Made by a program: the position numbers and the translations under genes
Shown here: piece after piece, positions 33,699 through 46,739 of the stretch
How the letters are laid out: the number at the start of each line of letters is the position of its first letter
Position numbering within the stretch: position 1 is the stretch's first letter
Origin: Spongospora subterranea f. sp. subterranea
Taxonomy: Eukaryota; Endomyxa: Phytomyxea; Phytomyxea; Plasmodiophorida
Reading direction: 5' to 3'
NCBI GenBank assembly: GCA_049724395.1
Contig: JAUGWO010000010.1
Coordinates: forward strand, 1 to 64,000
DNA length: 64,000 bases
The notes under the pieces: model-generated
Databases searched by the model: none
Told to the model about the DNA's origin: nothing
What the model saw: the letters and a program-made list of their open reading frames with translations, nothing else

Positions 33699-34441
33699 TT
33701 AACACTGTGTGTCTGGAAGTTCGATAGTCGACATCCACAGTTTTAATCGAAAAGCATCTACGCCGTTCATATAGTACCTACAGAGAAATCGATCAAAGCT
33801 AAATAATGATACAGTTGAAATCTACCTGTGCAATCGTTTATCTTTAACAAATCCAAGATTTTCATATAGCCGAACTGCGCTAGTATTAGTGACTTCGGTT
33901 TCTAACACGACCTGATCCGATATATCAGATGCAGATTGTCAATGATTGATCTTAGCCAGACCTGAGCGCAATTTGCTTCTGCCATACGTTCTATGATCAT
34001 ATTGATAAGCTTGCTTCCTAAAAAGACGCCGATGATCAATGGAAAACGTTTAATGACTAAAAAGAATGGTCGTTTCTGTAATGAAAACATTCATTACGAA
34101 CCTACGTTAATAAATTTGTTTTTACGAACCTAATCCTTTTCTCCGATAATGCTTATCCACGACCAGCATGGCGATGTATCCACGACGGACACCTTTCTTG
34201 GTAATGTCATGTTTTCCGACAATTGTGGCGACGCATACCCCTTCATCCATAGCCTGATGCAATTCGCAATGACCACATCATCAATCAACTCCCGATAGGC
34301 CCATACTAATATGCACAGGTACGGCCAGGCGTTTAGGAAGTATCGATATGTGAATACGGAATACGGTTCCGATAGATCAGTTTCTATAAGGCGCTGGAGC
34401 AATGGCAGCTGATCCTCATTGGTGTACGTGATGAACTCCAT
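33699..34441 (-). CDS. NAA30: NAA30, catalytic subunit of N-acetyltransferase NatC
   Basis: Five exons: 34441-34307, 34253-34130, 34017-33962, 33911-33826 and 33777-33699; 159 residues, the size of the catalytic GNAT core. Diagnostic strings are [19 protein letters not shown] near residue 20, [20 protein letters not shown] (the acetyl-CoA-binding R/Q-x-x-G-x-G/A loop), [20 protein letters not shown], and [20 protein letters not shown] at the end. NatC acetylates N-termini starting with Met followed by a hydrophobic residue. Introns are 48-53 nt except the second (34129-34018, 112 nt), which holds a perfect 8-bp hairpin. It is convergent with CEP120; the stops are about 97 bases apart. Confidence 0.93.
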
Positions 34442-34689
34442 GGGTTATATAATAAAGCCGGATGAATGAAGAAGTGGTTATATTCAGGTGATTCGCTTTC
34501 CCCAACGACCCCCACCAGCAGTTTATAGTCAAGAGCCCTTAGAGAAATGGATTTCCGCTACACAGTAAACCAGGAGGAGGAAGGCTGTGCACCGATACCG
34601 TTACACCACCTAACCCTCGTTACTGTAGTCGTTACGGCATACGGAGATAAAGGGGCGGTATGTGTTGACGGGGGCCCCAACTACCAGGG

Positions 34690-35410
34690 AAGCAATATGG
34701 CATCCTTATGAATTCCCACATAGGAGCGATCAGCCAAACGATTAAAGCTGGAGGTGGAAGATTTACTCATTTAGGTTGTCCTATTGCTCCCCCATAGATA
34801 ATCGGCCAAGAAAATGACGGGTTGTTGGGGCCCAATCAACATGTACCGCCCGACAACGTCGCAAAAAATGTGATTGCCTGAAGCGATGGTGGCGAAACAC
34901 GACCCATCATCTTCCATGTCATTGAATTTTTGGTGAACATCAACTTGCTGTGACATGTTGGTCATTGATCTGCGCTGATTCAGATGCACCTATAAACGCA
35001 AAGAATGAATTAATGGAAGCGCACGTTCTGATCATATACATTGCTGCATGCCTCATTCTTGCAACACTGATCCAAGACCTGTGCTTCGCTCCTGTTCCCA
35101 TCAATGGCCACGTGTCCCAGCAAGTTGATGTTTATGATGGATTCATCAATGTTAGAAATATGGAAGATGTCGGGTCGTGTTTTCGCCACGATCTCTTCAG
35201 GCAATCATTTTTGTGCCATGTACTACAGGAAGATGTGACGTGATCGGGTTATAGGTAATAACAGTAAGAATGAAGGTCGGGCGGTACATGTTGACTGGGC
35301 CCCAACAACCGGTGATTATCTATCCGAAACAATAAACAACCTAATGTATCAATCTTCCACCTCCAACTTCAATGGCTACTCGCTTCTGCTGTATGTGGGA
35401 GTTGGAATTC
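34690..35410. repeat. Imperfect inverted duplication of about 270 bp
   Basis: Positions 34690-34960 (read on the minus strand) and about 35105-35410 (plus strand) are diverged copies of one sequence. Shared strings include CAGCAAGTTGATGTT, ATGGAAGATG, GGGTCGTGTTTT/C, CTTCAGGCAATCA, GGGCGGTACATGTTGA and AATCTTCCACCTCCA. The minus copy holds an open frame of about 70 codons (SQQVDV, MEDDGSCFATIASGNHIF, GRYMLIGPQQPVIFLADY). The plus copy is interrupted by 56 extra bases (35220-35275) that begin GT and end AG. Function unknown; possibly fragments of a duplicated small gene between NAA30 and OGG1. Confidence 0.6.
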
Positions 35411-35600
35411 ACTGCAATACTGCCACACTCTATTGTGGTTTATGCAGTGACATTGCCCACACTTCTAATGGCATTATTGTTGAGTTCCAATCGATTAGTT
35501 TCTTCATGACATCAGTATGTCGAGTGAATATACCATGTTATCCTGATTACATCCCATTATATTTGACGCGGTCATTCAGTCGACCAAACGTTACACAACA

Positions 35601-37103
35601 ATGGCACGGCGTTCATCTCGTGTTACCGGCAATGCCGTCGCCCATGCTGGCGCTCGTAATAACAAGTCCAATGTTAGGGGTTCGGCGGCCGTCGTCGGCG
35701 CTCTGGAAGGCCGGTTAATACAATGCACCGGTACATGGAGTGATTGGCTACCAATAGACATCAAGCCGGGCCAGTTCTGGGCAAAAGGCACGCTAACCAA
35801 CGGGCAGTGCTTCGGATGGCGCCATCAGCCTGGCATTCAGGAAGACGACCAATTTACAGGTGTCTTGTGCGATCAAGTTTTACAGATTCGCCAATCCGAT
35901 CCCATGTCAATGGCGTTATATCGAGTCGCCATTCCCCATCATAACAATGATCAAGGTCAGGTATCCAAGTCTCGCACTCGGCTACACCATTTTTTACGAT
36001 CCGATGCCGATTTATCAGCTCATTATAAACAATGGGCATCATCAGATCTGCAGTTCTCAGCATTTCCTGAACATTTTGCTGGCATTCGCCTATTACAACA
36101 GGATCCCGTTGAGTGTTTGTTCTCCTTCATATGCTCCTCTAATAACCACATCACTCGAATCACCTCCATTCTCAACAAACTTCGCGATCGTTTTGGAGTT
36201 GATATTATGGTCGTCGACGGCGTCGTCTATAAGCAATTTCCGACGATCGCGTCGCTCGCAGCGTCGTCTGAAGAGGAGTTGAAATCGCTAGGGCTCGGAT
36301 ATCGTGCCCGATATATTCACCAAACCGCTATCGCATTATCAAATCGCCCTGACAATTTCCTCCACGATTTTCATCAGCGCTCTCAAGTCGAAATTCAGAC
36401 CGAATTATGCCAACTGATGGGAATTGGTTCGGTTGACCCCGCCTTCGGATGTTTTAAGCGGATATTTGATGTATTTTTTTTATCACAGGGCGCAAGGTAG
36501 CCGATTGTATATCATTATTCTCCATGAACCAGCTCCAAGTTGTGCCAGTTGACACACATGTTCTGCAGATCGCATTGAAGCATTACAGGGATCGCATCGG
36601 ATCCATCACCAAATCCCAAACCCTCACTCCCAAAGTATATTACGCCGATTGTCAACTTCTATCATCGATTTAGCAATCTTTCAGTTTTCACTTTTATTCT
36701 CTGTATTTTGCGTCCAATCGAATTCGATTTTCCCGTCTTTATTCAAGGAAATTAACCTGAATATGGTCAGGTTTATAATCAGATTTCGACTGGATTTGTG
36801 AGCGTATTTGGCGAGCTGGCTGGCTGGGCTCATAGCATATTATTCACTGCCGACCTACCCCAGTTCAGAGATCACCTTTCCCCAAAAAAACTCGACACAA
36901 ACTTGGAGACCGGAACCGCCGCGGAATTCAACAAAACCGATGTCAAGCCAGAAACCAACGAGGTAAAATGCAACACCGAGCAGCTTGATATCAAACTGCG
37001 GGTCAATTTGAAATGTGAAAGTGATGGAATCAAACGAAAAATCCCATTAGATTCTGTTTTAAGTGACTTGAAACGTCCTACTCGCGCCAGAAGGTGCTTA
37101 TAA
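35601..37103 (+). CDS. OGG1: OGG1, 8-oxoguanine DNA glycosylase/lyase
   Basis: Three exons: 35601-36426, 36489-36634 and 36771-37103; 434 residues. The enzyme removes 8-oxoguanine and nicks the abasic site. Family marks are GQCFGWRH, CLFSFICSSNNHITRIT (with the Asn-Asn that recognises the opposite strand) and LGLGYRARYI. Across the first splice lies the helix-hairpin-helix GIGRKVADCISLF with the catalytic Lys, then VVPVDTHVLQIA with the catalytic Asp. LTPKVYNQ and ELAGWAHSILFTADLPQFRD close the fold. The last 75 residues are extra, charged and basic at the end (KRKIPLDSV, KRPTRARR), suggesting a nuclear signal. A further splice after ARR (GTGCTT...TTGCAG, to about 37165) is possible and would change the last residues. 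The basic N-terminus could also target mitochondria. Confidence 0.93.
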
Positions 37104-37708
37104 AACGTATTCATTGTGTGATTTATATTGTTTCGCTGTCTATCTATGTATATCTTGTTGTTGCAGTAATGCCTGCTGGTTACTCTCGCCCTTCGGCGTT
37201 GATTCGGTCTGTATTGCGAAACCATGAACACTGTATCGTCGAGGTAAGACTACCGCCCAGCGGTCGATAAACCTCAACAGTAGTTCATCGTTGGAAACTT
37301 CTAAAAGTCACCTTCTGTGCGCTGGCGAAACAGGTCGAATCAGAACCAGTCTATACGTAATCCTGAAACTCACCAGTGAACAGAGCAGAATCAATGACAT
37401 TTTCACCCGAAAACTCAATTCGATTCGCTGGTAACCGTATGTGCACAGAACCGTCGATTGGTGCTGGCCCTGCTATATTCTCCCATCATCCTTCCAGCGT
37501 TGTTTTCTGAAGAATTCCGACACATTGACCATGTAGGGCAAAAAACTTGCCGATCTCACACTAGCATATTCCCAGTCATTTGCTTCTAGATGATCACAAG
37601 AAAATCGGTGACGAGGAGACTCGGAAACAATTACATTGTCCAGTTTTAGCAAATCTGTTGAATATTAGGTCAGTTCATCGTTGACTTTTTCGATTTGTTT
37701 TGACAACT
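37104..37708. other. Convergent intergenic region, no supported gene
   Basis: About 600 bases between the ends of OGG1 and CFAP74. It may include a last short exon of OGG1 (37166-37230). Nothing else with coding or RNA-gene character is visible. Confidence 0.45.
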
Positions 37709-40700
37709 TTATAAATGAATATTGCATATAATCTCTGTTTTCTCTATATCTGGGGTGGTTACCGGAACGAATCCGCCTTTGAGAACGCAGGTAATGGACT
37801 CCCGAATATGGCGAATAATTCCGGTTGGCTCGATCGTCGTCCATTTCCCACAATCGAAACTCAGCTCGATGCGAACTTGTTCGCCTTGGGCCGACAGCGT
37901 CCCCGATGATGGCGACACGCGTAAACAACCCGTCTTCTTGGTCGATTCCGACAGCTGCAGATCGTAGGAGCCTGGCGTTCCCTTCATCAACGGCGAAGAA
38001 ATCGAGCACGATCCGACAAAAAAGTATCCAACAATGCTCGAATTCGTATCGGATTTCTAAACAATCAAATTTGAGATGACAAGATGAAACACCCGCCAGA
38101 GCCATAGGAAAATGCAAAATTGACTCCAGAAACAAACTCATTTACACAGCAAGAGCAATAACGCGACTTCAAACTGATTGGTGACAGTCGCGAACAAGTT
38201 CACGAAGTTGAAAGACTTAATTTGAAAAAATCAGGACAATGTGGGAGGACGCTGACCTGAAGAGCGACTGTAATTGGCGATAGGATCGGGTTGAACATAT
38301 CGTGATCATGTTGAATGAGTGCCGATGGCGACAGAACATAGAGTTGACGGGGCCATGATCGCGCCACCACCTCGTACAGACGTGCCGGGCGATCGTCGGT
38401 CAGGGTGAGACGAACGGTGGCGCCATATCCGGGATGGGCACGATCAGGACGTAGGGAGATGGGCACGCCGACCGATGCTTGTGGAGAGAGATCACCAGAT
38501 GAAGGGGAGATCAACACAGGTACGCGCCCCGAATGATTCGGCACCAGGATGCGATCGACCTTAAAATTGTACGAGATAGGGAATGAGGAATCGTTGCGAA
38601 TATTGACCACCTTAGATCTCTCATCTCTATTGATACATTCTCAGAACCCGCTGACCCATGAAAAACTCTGAAATAACAAATAAAAACACATAGGTTCCTA
38701 TTCACGCAGAAACGGAAAAAAGCATGAATGGATCAAACTGTTTGAAGGCAAGATTGACAACGCATGTTTTTTAAACATCGGATTGGTGTTTGCATTGCAA
38801 TTTAGTTTCCAGGCAAATTTGACATAAACCCAATCGGTGAAAACAAATTACTTAATAAATCAGACCAAAAAAGAAGAATAAAAGTAGAAAGCGCTCAGTT
38901 ATATATATGATGTGTGTCCTATTATACCCATATACAATACCGCCCAAATCAATATATCCAGGATCGGGGTCGATAATAACGCTGGCCGATGCGCCCTGCC
39001 CTTCCAGACCCAGCTCAACCTGGCCGTTGAACCGGACCGAGTCCCTGTAGGGCCCATGACGGGAGGGTCGGAACAGAGCCCATAGGGCGGCCTCCTGACC
39101 GGCCTCCAGATACGTGACACCGCCATGTTGTATCGTGATGGCGCTATCGGGCACTGGTAGTGGGGTGGTTCCGGCCAGGTCCAGGGCGATACCCGATGGG
39201 CCAGTATTTCTACCACACCATCACAATCCGTCAATTCATTTCCACCTTAAACCGAATAACGTAGTTTGTGATTGTTATTCTGATAAACCAAAAGAGAAAC
39301 AATGGTTTCAACTTCAAACTGTTGACTCCTTAATTGGTTTGTGGTGTGATAATGAGACAACGGAAAAACAGATGGGAGATTGGAATCGAGAGAGGTTGCC
39401 AGCAGCGATAGTAATATGTGGGATAGTACATGGGATCTGACCTAATGGTGAAGCATTGACGGCGTGTCTGATGGACTGGTACAATACCGAACCGGACAAC
39501 ACGATCTGGTGGAGAGATAATCGACAGATATTGTCTTGTATTATATACTGTATTGACCTGTTATATTAACACAATCACTCTCATACACTATAATCCCTCG
39601 TCTAAAATCTTCGTCAATTCACAGGAAACCATAACTTAGAGAATAGAAAAAACTGTTTCTGGCGATAATATCACAGATAGGATGAAGAAAATACCTGTAC
39701 GAATATCGGTAATGGAAATTGAGATGTTGATCTGGCCCATATCGGTATGGTGTGCTGAGCCCTGTACACGCCATCCTTGGCGACGGTGGCGCCATCATCG
39801 CCAGCAGATACGGGTTGGAACACGATATCCACCTGACGGGATTGACCGGGACCGATTCGCCCACCGCTTGGTATCAGCGATAAATGGGATGATGCCTACA
39901 TATAACCATCATCACGTGATTAACCGATACCCAATCCATCTCAACAATAGAAACTGACCAATACGCTATAACAACAACATTTAACAATCGCCGTTCAAAA
40001 CAACGATTTGGGGATGAGGAAATTTGTGTTGTTTGTTGGACCTTATCTGGTTCCGTCATCTGATATTGATAATCGGTATTAGTGGTGTTGGTAATGGTGC
40101 AGGTAGCGACCTGATCCAGACCCAGGGCGACAGGGGGCAGGTGCAGGACGGCAGGCGAGCAACGCAATGGTGCCGCCCGCCCTGATCCATGGCACTCGAT
40201 CGTCACTTCCCGACCTAGCCCAGACCGCAACTTGATCGGAATCGACACGGCCGAACATTCCAACGCCCGATAAACTACACGAACCTGATATAGACCACAT
40301 TCAATAACAAACTCAAAATCACGTAAAAATAATGATAAACCATTTGAAACTATTTCTAAAACCCCATTTTCGTTTTTCATTCACATCAATTGTACGCTTG
40401 CAGAAAAGACTAAATTGAAAACAATTAAATGCGAAAACTGATGATTCAAATAAACTATATATGTTTTCTGTTTCGGCGACACAAATCGCAGTACGAAAAC
40501 CGATTTTGATATTATCTGGGAATTTTGGCGAAATTCAATTGTAAATGGCGAATCAATGACGACCTGTTGTTGAGATCCTGGGAGAATATGAAACAAGGGC
40601 GGGTCGACCGCAACCTGATATGATGGGGACAGGACACCGCATCGCTGCACGACCAGGGATGGGTTCCGAACCGTCATCGGCAGCCAGGTCCTCGACCCGA

Positions 40701-43667
40701 TCGCACACTCCCCGAACTGCATCGCCACCGGTTCCACGATCAGATCGCCTGACGTCAACCGGGCTCGAATTACAGCATTAATAGCGTCCTGGTTCGCCAT
40801 TTCCAGGCGAATCGGAATCTCGATCAAATCTGAACCCAGTTTCATTGTGTTTTCCAAACTTGGTTTGGTGAAAACAAAACAAAACAAAAAAAAACTTCAC
40901 AAACGCGTGCGATTTTGTATGAAGAAATGTTCAAAGTTGAATACCCGTTGAGCCGGTGGTAAGAAATCGGTCGAATAGGTCGCGGGACGATGGATTGAAC
41001 GATAGTTGGATCTGGGAGGACGAAGCCCCATGGACGAAAACAGATCGGGGGCGGGCCCTAATTAGGGGCCGGGCGTGGCGATCTACGACACAAACGACCT
41101 TGACGAGCTGCGACGAGCGATTTCGGACCTGAATCGATTGGCGGTATTGCTCCCCGATAATACAGCACTCGTAATCGAGAACGGGGCTGTCGATATATAT
41201 CGGGACCTGACATGAATCCCCATGGAGCTCAACAGCGATTTCCGATGGCGATCCCCATTGACCGCCATCGTTGTCGAACACGACCAGAACCTGACCGGTG
41301 TCGTTGCGATCGGGCGCCGATGGCCGATATTCCAGTTTGATTGTGGCCTGGGAGTATGGAGAGATTGTCCCTGGTGGGGGTATCGTCCATTCCTCCTCCC
41401 GGCCCTGTTTGAGAATCGAATGGAAAGAGGCGGGGATGGCGCCATTGTTGGCGAAAGCGATAGGGATAACGGAGGATTGACCATGAATAACGGTGGAGAA
41501 TTCGAGGACGGATGGCGTTAGTAGAGCGATGGACGTCTTGCGAACTAGGGCCACAAGCGGGATCGAGAAGGGGCCGGTTTCAGCCAGGAAATCGATTCGG
41601 GTGCGAATATCGGTGATGGAGTCGATCGGGGGACGGAATATGATCGTGACGATGACCGTGATACCGGCCGACATCTTACCAGGACGGTCGTACACGATCT
41701 CGAATAGCTCGGCGTATAAGGGATCGGGGATCCCGACCAGACGGAATGTGTTGTCGCCGAACGACACGTTCGTGATCGACACGCGACTCCGCATTACGCT
41801 TGAACCTACATCGATAAACTCGATCTGGAACGGCGTCACGATTAATAATGAGGAATAAAATATCAATCAATCTCAATAAAAGTTAATCGACTGATCTGAA
41901 CAATTCTACAACTCGTGTTTTCTGTTCAATCTAACGGCGGAACATGGCATCAATGTGAATTGATTGATGAAATTGGATAGTTGTTGTGATATTCTATACC
42001 GATTGTGGATTTGCCAGGAAATATGGACCTGGATATGATTTTCCGCAAATCCGTTTGGCAGTTCCGTTGAGAATGCGGTCATGTCTCCTGGCCACCGCCT
42101 CCTCCACCTTCTTCACCTGATCCGCCCCTGGTTTCGGTAGCCCTTCCATACTACTGGCCTTCCTGATTAACCCCTCCACCTCCAACTCCACCCCAGGATG
42201 TCGCGCCATCACCGCTTCCACCACCCGATCCGTTGCCCGCCCCGTCCCGAAACTCGCCGTCTTCACAACCGCCAATTCCGATGGATAAACTCCTGGCACC
42301 AGAACCGCGTCTTCTTTCATGGCCCTCGTCAACCGCTCGTCGTCGACTCGATTGCTAGCGCTTTCCGCAACGGCGACCAACGCCTTCTCGTGGCGCTTCG
42401 CTTCCTGCGCTGAATCCTGTCGATGCTGTTCGTTTATTCTGGCCATGATCTCCATCTCTCTCAAAGTGGCGTCGGCCAAGTCTTGCCCTTTCTTCCTGGC
42501 CAACATCCGCTCCTGCAGGCGATGTCTGACAATGCCATCGGTGTTGCCTTCCACTATCGACTGTTTCTCCTGTTGAATTTGTTTATCCCGATTCGCGGTT
42601 CGAGAGCGCATCATCGCACCGGATTTCTCGATATCATTCTTCAGCTTGAGAACTCCTTCAACGAAGTGCTGTTTCCTGATTTGTTGCTTGCCTTCTATTG
42701 CAGTTTGAGCCTAAAATACAATAATATATCTCAAGTTTAAAGAACAAACCCTAAAAATCAAATTACCTGATGGATGGCCTTATGAGTTTTGGCCAAACGA
42801 TTAATGGCTTTCCTGTTCAAGACTGTCACGATATCCTGTTCCTTCTTGGCCTGTTCTTGTCCGGTTTTGATCTTGGCCTGGGTGGCGTTCTCCTGTCGTT
42901 CTCGTTCCAGACCTCTTCTGGTCTCTGCCTGTTTCCGTCTGGCCGTTAGCTCCTTTGTGATCACACTTCTCTCCTATTGGGCACAATTGCCGATCAGACC
43001 CCCATTATTCGAAAACAACTCTAACGATGAAAGGAATATTAAACCAGAAAATTCACTTCCAAAAACTGTTGTGTATTCGAAATTCGCATTGAAACCGACC
43101 TGAAAAAGCACAATCTGTGTATTCATCACTGAATCGCTTTCGTTTTTCAATCGAGAATGTGCCACTTTTCTCTTGCTCAACGCGCTTTCTTTGGCGTCGA
43201 ACTCCTGTTTGGCGGAATGAAGTTGGGCGAGTTTCGCGCTAAATTCCTTCTGGTTGGCAGAAAGGGTTCGGGCCAGGTCAGCTTTCATCGTCCTTCGCTG
43301 CACACCTTGAATCGTATCGGCCGCTGCCAATTGCTGCTGCAACTCCGTTATTCTGGACGACATCGTCTTGATGTCTCGGTCGATTTCCTGAACGTTAGCC
43401 GTCAATCGGTCTAATTCATTTTGCCGTTGCAACATATCAAGTTCGGAAGTTTCGAATACGGCTTTCGCCCTGAGTTTTTGCGATATTTCCTGGATGTCAG
43501 CCAGGTGTGTATAGCCAGAAATGGCGCCGCCAACTTCGTGCTTCTCTATAACTTTCAGCTCAGATTCGGCGTCTTTTCTCCTGGGGGAAGGTGATACGCT
43601 CGTTTTGCTCGGCAAAGCTGAGATGTTTGCCGGGTGATTCACCCATTGAGTTGCGTTCCGATGCCAT
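37709..43667 (-). CDS. CFAP74: CFAP74, axonemal central-pair protein
   Basis: A long multi-exon gene. Clear exons are 43667-43100, 42973-42767, 42710-42000, 41824-40945 and 40829 to about 40450; several more reach the stop at 37709-37711. The N-terminal half is coiled coil (SELDMLQRQNELDRL to AHSRLKNESDS; ERERQENATQAKIKTGQEQA; RSRTANRDKQIQQEKQSI). Then come Ig-like MSP/ASH domains, of which FRPPIDSITDIRTRIDFLAE, TGPFSIPLVALVRKTS and LEFSTVIHGQSSVIPIAFAN align well with human CFAP74. The last domain ends VTTPDIEKTEIICNIHL. CFAP74 belongs to the C1a/C1 projection of motile axonemes. Introns here are longer than elsewhere (56-175 nt or more). The start at 43667 (MASERNSM) requires one base fewer in the G3 run at 43642-43644. 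Confidence 0.85.
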
Positions 43668-44385
43668 TGAGCATGAACTGGGCGGCTTATTGCCACAGTT
43701 CTATTTCTAGAGCAATGAGCGTGTGAGATGATGGCAGAGTTGAGTCAGGTGGTGGTCGATCATATCACTGACACCATCATCCAGTCACATCCGTCATTGT
43801 TGTAGCATAACCGGTAGACATGCACCGGCAATGATAAACAACTGCGGTCAAAATCTCAAACGCTGTTGATCGGATAATGTCGGGTAGAGTGTAAAACGGC
43901 TAAGTTGGAGTCCGGAGGTCTATGATTCTGAATTGAAAATGGAATCCTTGCAAGTGATAGGTTTAGCAGTCTTCACCACTTGACAGCAGAAGTTCATCAG
44001 AATTCAGCAGCCAAAAATCAGGGGAAACCCCATATGAACTCGAGAAGTTCAATGGACCCGCTAACTCTCCCAAACACAGATGTGTATGTACTCGCTATCC
44101 ATCAACGACCGCAACCCAATACTGAATGGCAGGGAAGATAGTGAACAAAAACACCCGTTCCGTTGGCAATTTTATGAAAGAATCAGCACCACCTCACGTT
44201 TATTAATATCACAACCTATTGTGATTACGAGAGCCGAGAGGACATTAGAGATTCACAGACCCGTCACCTTGGATAGATCAAACGGCGATTCGGAGTCGAC
44301 AGGGTCACGCACTGTTGGATCAGCAATCAATTTGGGGTTGTAACTGGATATCCACAATTACACAACTATCGATCATAATCGATAT

Positions 44386-45183
44386 ATGATTGTTATGTCG
44401 AGGTTCACCCGTTTTCTGGCTACGGTCGCCAAGAAGTCTGCGTCGGGACCTGTGAAACAACAGGAAAGGAAACCGGCTACTGCCTACGCTTTGTTTTGCA
44501 ATGAAAAGTTTCAGGAGTTGGAACACCTTCACATTCCAGGTAATTGATCATAGCTGATTATTATTCATTCGACTTAAGGCAAGGCTGATTGTTGCAAAAT
44601 CAGAGCGTGTGCGAATTGCTTCAAAGGAATGGAAGAATATGGATTCCGATAGAAAGAAAAAATACTACGACCAAGCTCGGGATTATAGAAAGTTGAGTGG
44701 CAGCAGAGAAATAAGAGGGGTGCAATGGACAAAAGGCCACCAACCTCGTACAACTTATTTATACGCAAGTTGATAAATGAAAGGAATCCCGGGAGCACCT
44801 CGATGGAAGTACTCTCAGTGGCAGCGTCGAAATGGAACTCTATGAATGCTGTTGAAAAGCAACCGTTCATTACAAGGTCACAAGCGCTATCTGAAGCATT
44901 CAACAAACCAAAATCTGTTCGCCCTAATTCTGCAACCAGTCCATATGCTCAGTTCATTAAAGCAAAATTCAATGAAGTAAGAAAATCTTTGCCTTCAGGT
45001 AAGCCTTTCCGCCATAATGCTTAAACGTGATTACCAATTAAAATTACAGATACGTCAACACAGGAAATTTTCAGACAATTGTCAGCAACGTGGAAATCGT
45101 TGCCTGAGCAAGAGAAGACCCCGTTCGTAAAAGCAGGGCAACGAGAAAAGCAAAAAAATGAAAGAGTTACAGGAGGAGAGTAA
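44386..45183 (+). CDS. Mitochondrial-type triple HMG-box protein, copy 1 (one frame break)
   Basis: Exons 44386-44539, 44605-44998 and 45050-45183. The N-terminus MSRFTRFLATVAKKSA (second ATG, 44395) is basic, hydroxylated and free of acidic residues, as a mitochondrial presequence would be. Three HMG-like boxes follow: RKPATAYALFCNEKFQEL, KRPPTSYNLFIRKLINERNP and SATSPYAQFIKAKFNEVR, each continued by the W-K and Y/F residues of the fold. Abf2/TFAM proteins of this kind coat and bend mitochondrial DNA. One base is missing relative to copy 2 near the AAA at 44689-44691, just before box 2; everything after reads in the shifted frame. It is either a damaged duplicate or a one-base sequencing error. 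Confidence 0.75.
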
Positions 45184-45189
45184 CGCTGA

Positions 45190-46450
45190 GCATTTGCTTC
45201 TCTGAACCAACGCCATCATAATCGCATTGACAACGAAATAAATTATACTCTACCCGTTTTAAAAAAACTGGTCGATACGGCTTTTTCAAGTCAGGTATCG
45301 ACCAATTGTTATGGAAAGGCGGTAGTAGTTTGTTTGCCAAAATGTTGGTCGTGGGCGTTCGGTGCCGTATACCCAAAATTGCCGGCATCGTAGCATACCT
45401 TCATAATCGAAGTGGCATCTTTTCTGGTTTGATGAGCGCGGACCGCTGATTTGATCGGAATTCAATATGGAAAGCGGTTGGTAAATGAAGTCGCCACCAT
45501 GATATCTGGATACGCTTGACGAGAAACGTTATACGAAACATCTTCAGTAATTTGTTTTTACATGCGATTAATGGTTGGTGACCTGGTATGGTGAATAAAA
45601 ATAATATCATTGACACCTTCAAGACTGTTAAGGTCGCCCCATTCTTGGCGGTCTTAGTGGACAACGGTACAGATGAATCCATAGTTGGTGTGAGAACATC
45701 AACAAATGAATGATTCAGAAACGCAGTTCGGAACACATCAGCACGATATTTCAGGACTGCCTGCACTTGTGCCCCATGCAACCAGTAAATCTGGGAGTGT
45801 AATTCCAGAATCGATTGAGTCCTCAATGCCTGCAATATAATTGCTGAATATGTTGCATTTGTGGTGTAGTCGACCATGCTCATGCCTAAAAAAATATCTC
45901 AATCTGGAACCTTGGCACCCGAGTTGTTGAAAAGGGGATTGCAATAATTAGAACAAGAATAAAGGTTCAATTTTCTGCGGTATTCCCATCCACCGCTGTT
46001 TGAAATAGCAAATTGTAAAAATTGAGAAGGTGTATCAGGGATTACTGAACATGGCGGTGAGCCATGGCGAATCCGTGCCGGATCATGGCCATATTTGATA
46101 TGTGGTATTCACGATGTAAGCATTGACCATACGCCCATACACCACAGCGACTCCAGAGAACGCTAAACAAATAAAACTGAAGCCAACAAACAGCTTCCAA
46201 ATAACAGTATAACCAATGACGGGTTAGTTCCATCAAAGGCTTGTGCTTTAACTCAAATAGATGTAGAGGTGCTCGAAAGCTTTTCAAGGTCAAATTGTGG
46301 GTTTAATCCATAAGGTTCATCGGTGAGCCAATTATACTCGTAATCAATCTAGGGAATGGATGTCGATTTAAAGCTGAATCGGAAAGACTTTGCAGACGGA
46401 ATCCGTTTTCAAAGATCAGAGAAAGTCAAACGTTGATACATGGTTGCACA
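45190..46450 (-). pseudogene. Truncated, decayed copy of the S9A oligopeptidase
   Basis: A diverged copy of the catalytic C-terminal part of the peptidase at 47600-49892, lacking the whole N-terminal propeller region. Recognisable pieces are HREYHISNMAMIRHGFAMAH, GRLHHKCNIFSNYIAGIEDS and WGTSAGS, where the intact copy has WGASAGG. The nucleophile Ser remains, but the second Gly after it and the following strand are lost, and stops and frame shifts break the rest. It still reads GATGTTCTCACAC where the full copy has one extra T, so it preserves the ancestral frame at that point. Confidence 0.8.
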
Positions 46451-46739
46451 CTAAAGTGATCAAAAACACCGATATTGGCCCGTTCCGTTGGCAATAATGA
46501 ACGGATCGGCCCTAACATACATTGTATCAACACCACTACAGCCTATCGCAATACGAGAGGACTGGGAGATCATTAGCGTTTCACAGACCCGTCACCTAAA
46601 CGGCGATTCGGAGTCGACAGGGTCACGCACTGTTGGATCAGCATGTCTGCTACTGTTACTGATTACTGATTGAGTGACATCAATTTGGGGTTGTAACTGG
46701 ATATCCACAGATTACACAACTATCGATCATAATCAATAT

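Noticed and set aside
41222-41858. Long plus-strand frames antisense to CFAP74
   Set aside because: They mirror GC-rich coding codons of CFAP74, which matches the known protein over the same bases.
43627-43651. 25-nt GT-AG segment that would also restore the CFAP74 start frame
   Set aside because: Far shorter than any supported intron here; a one-base change in the adjacent G-run is simpler.
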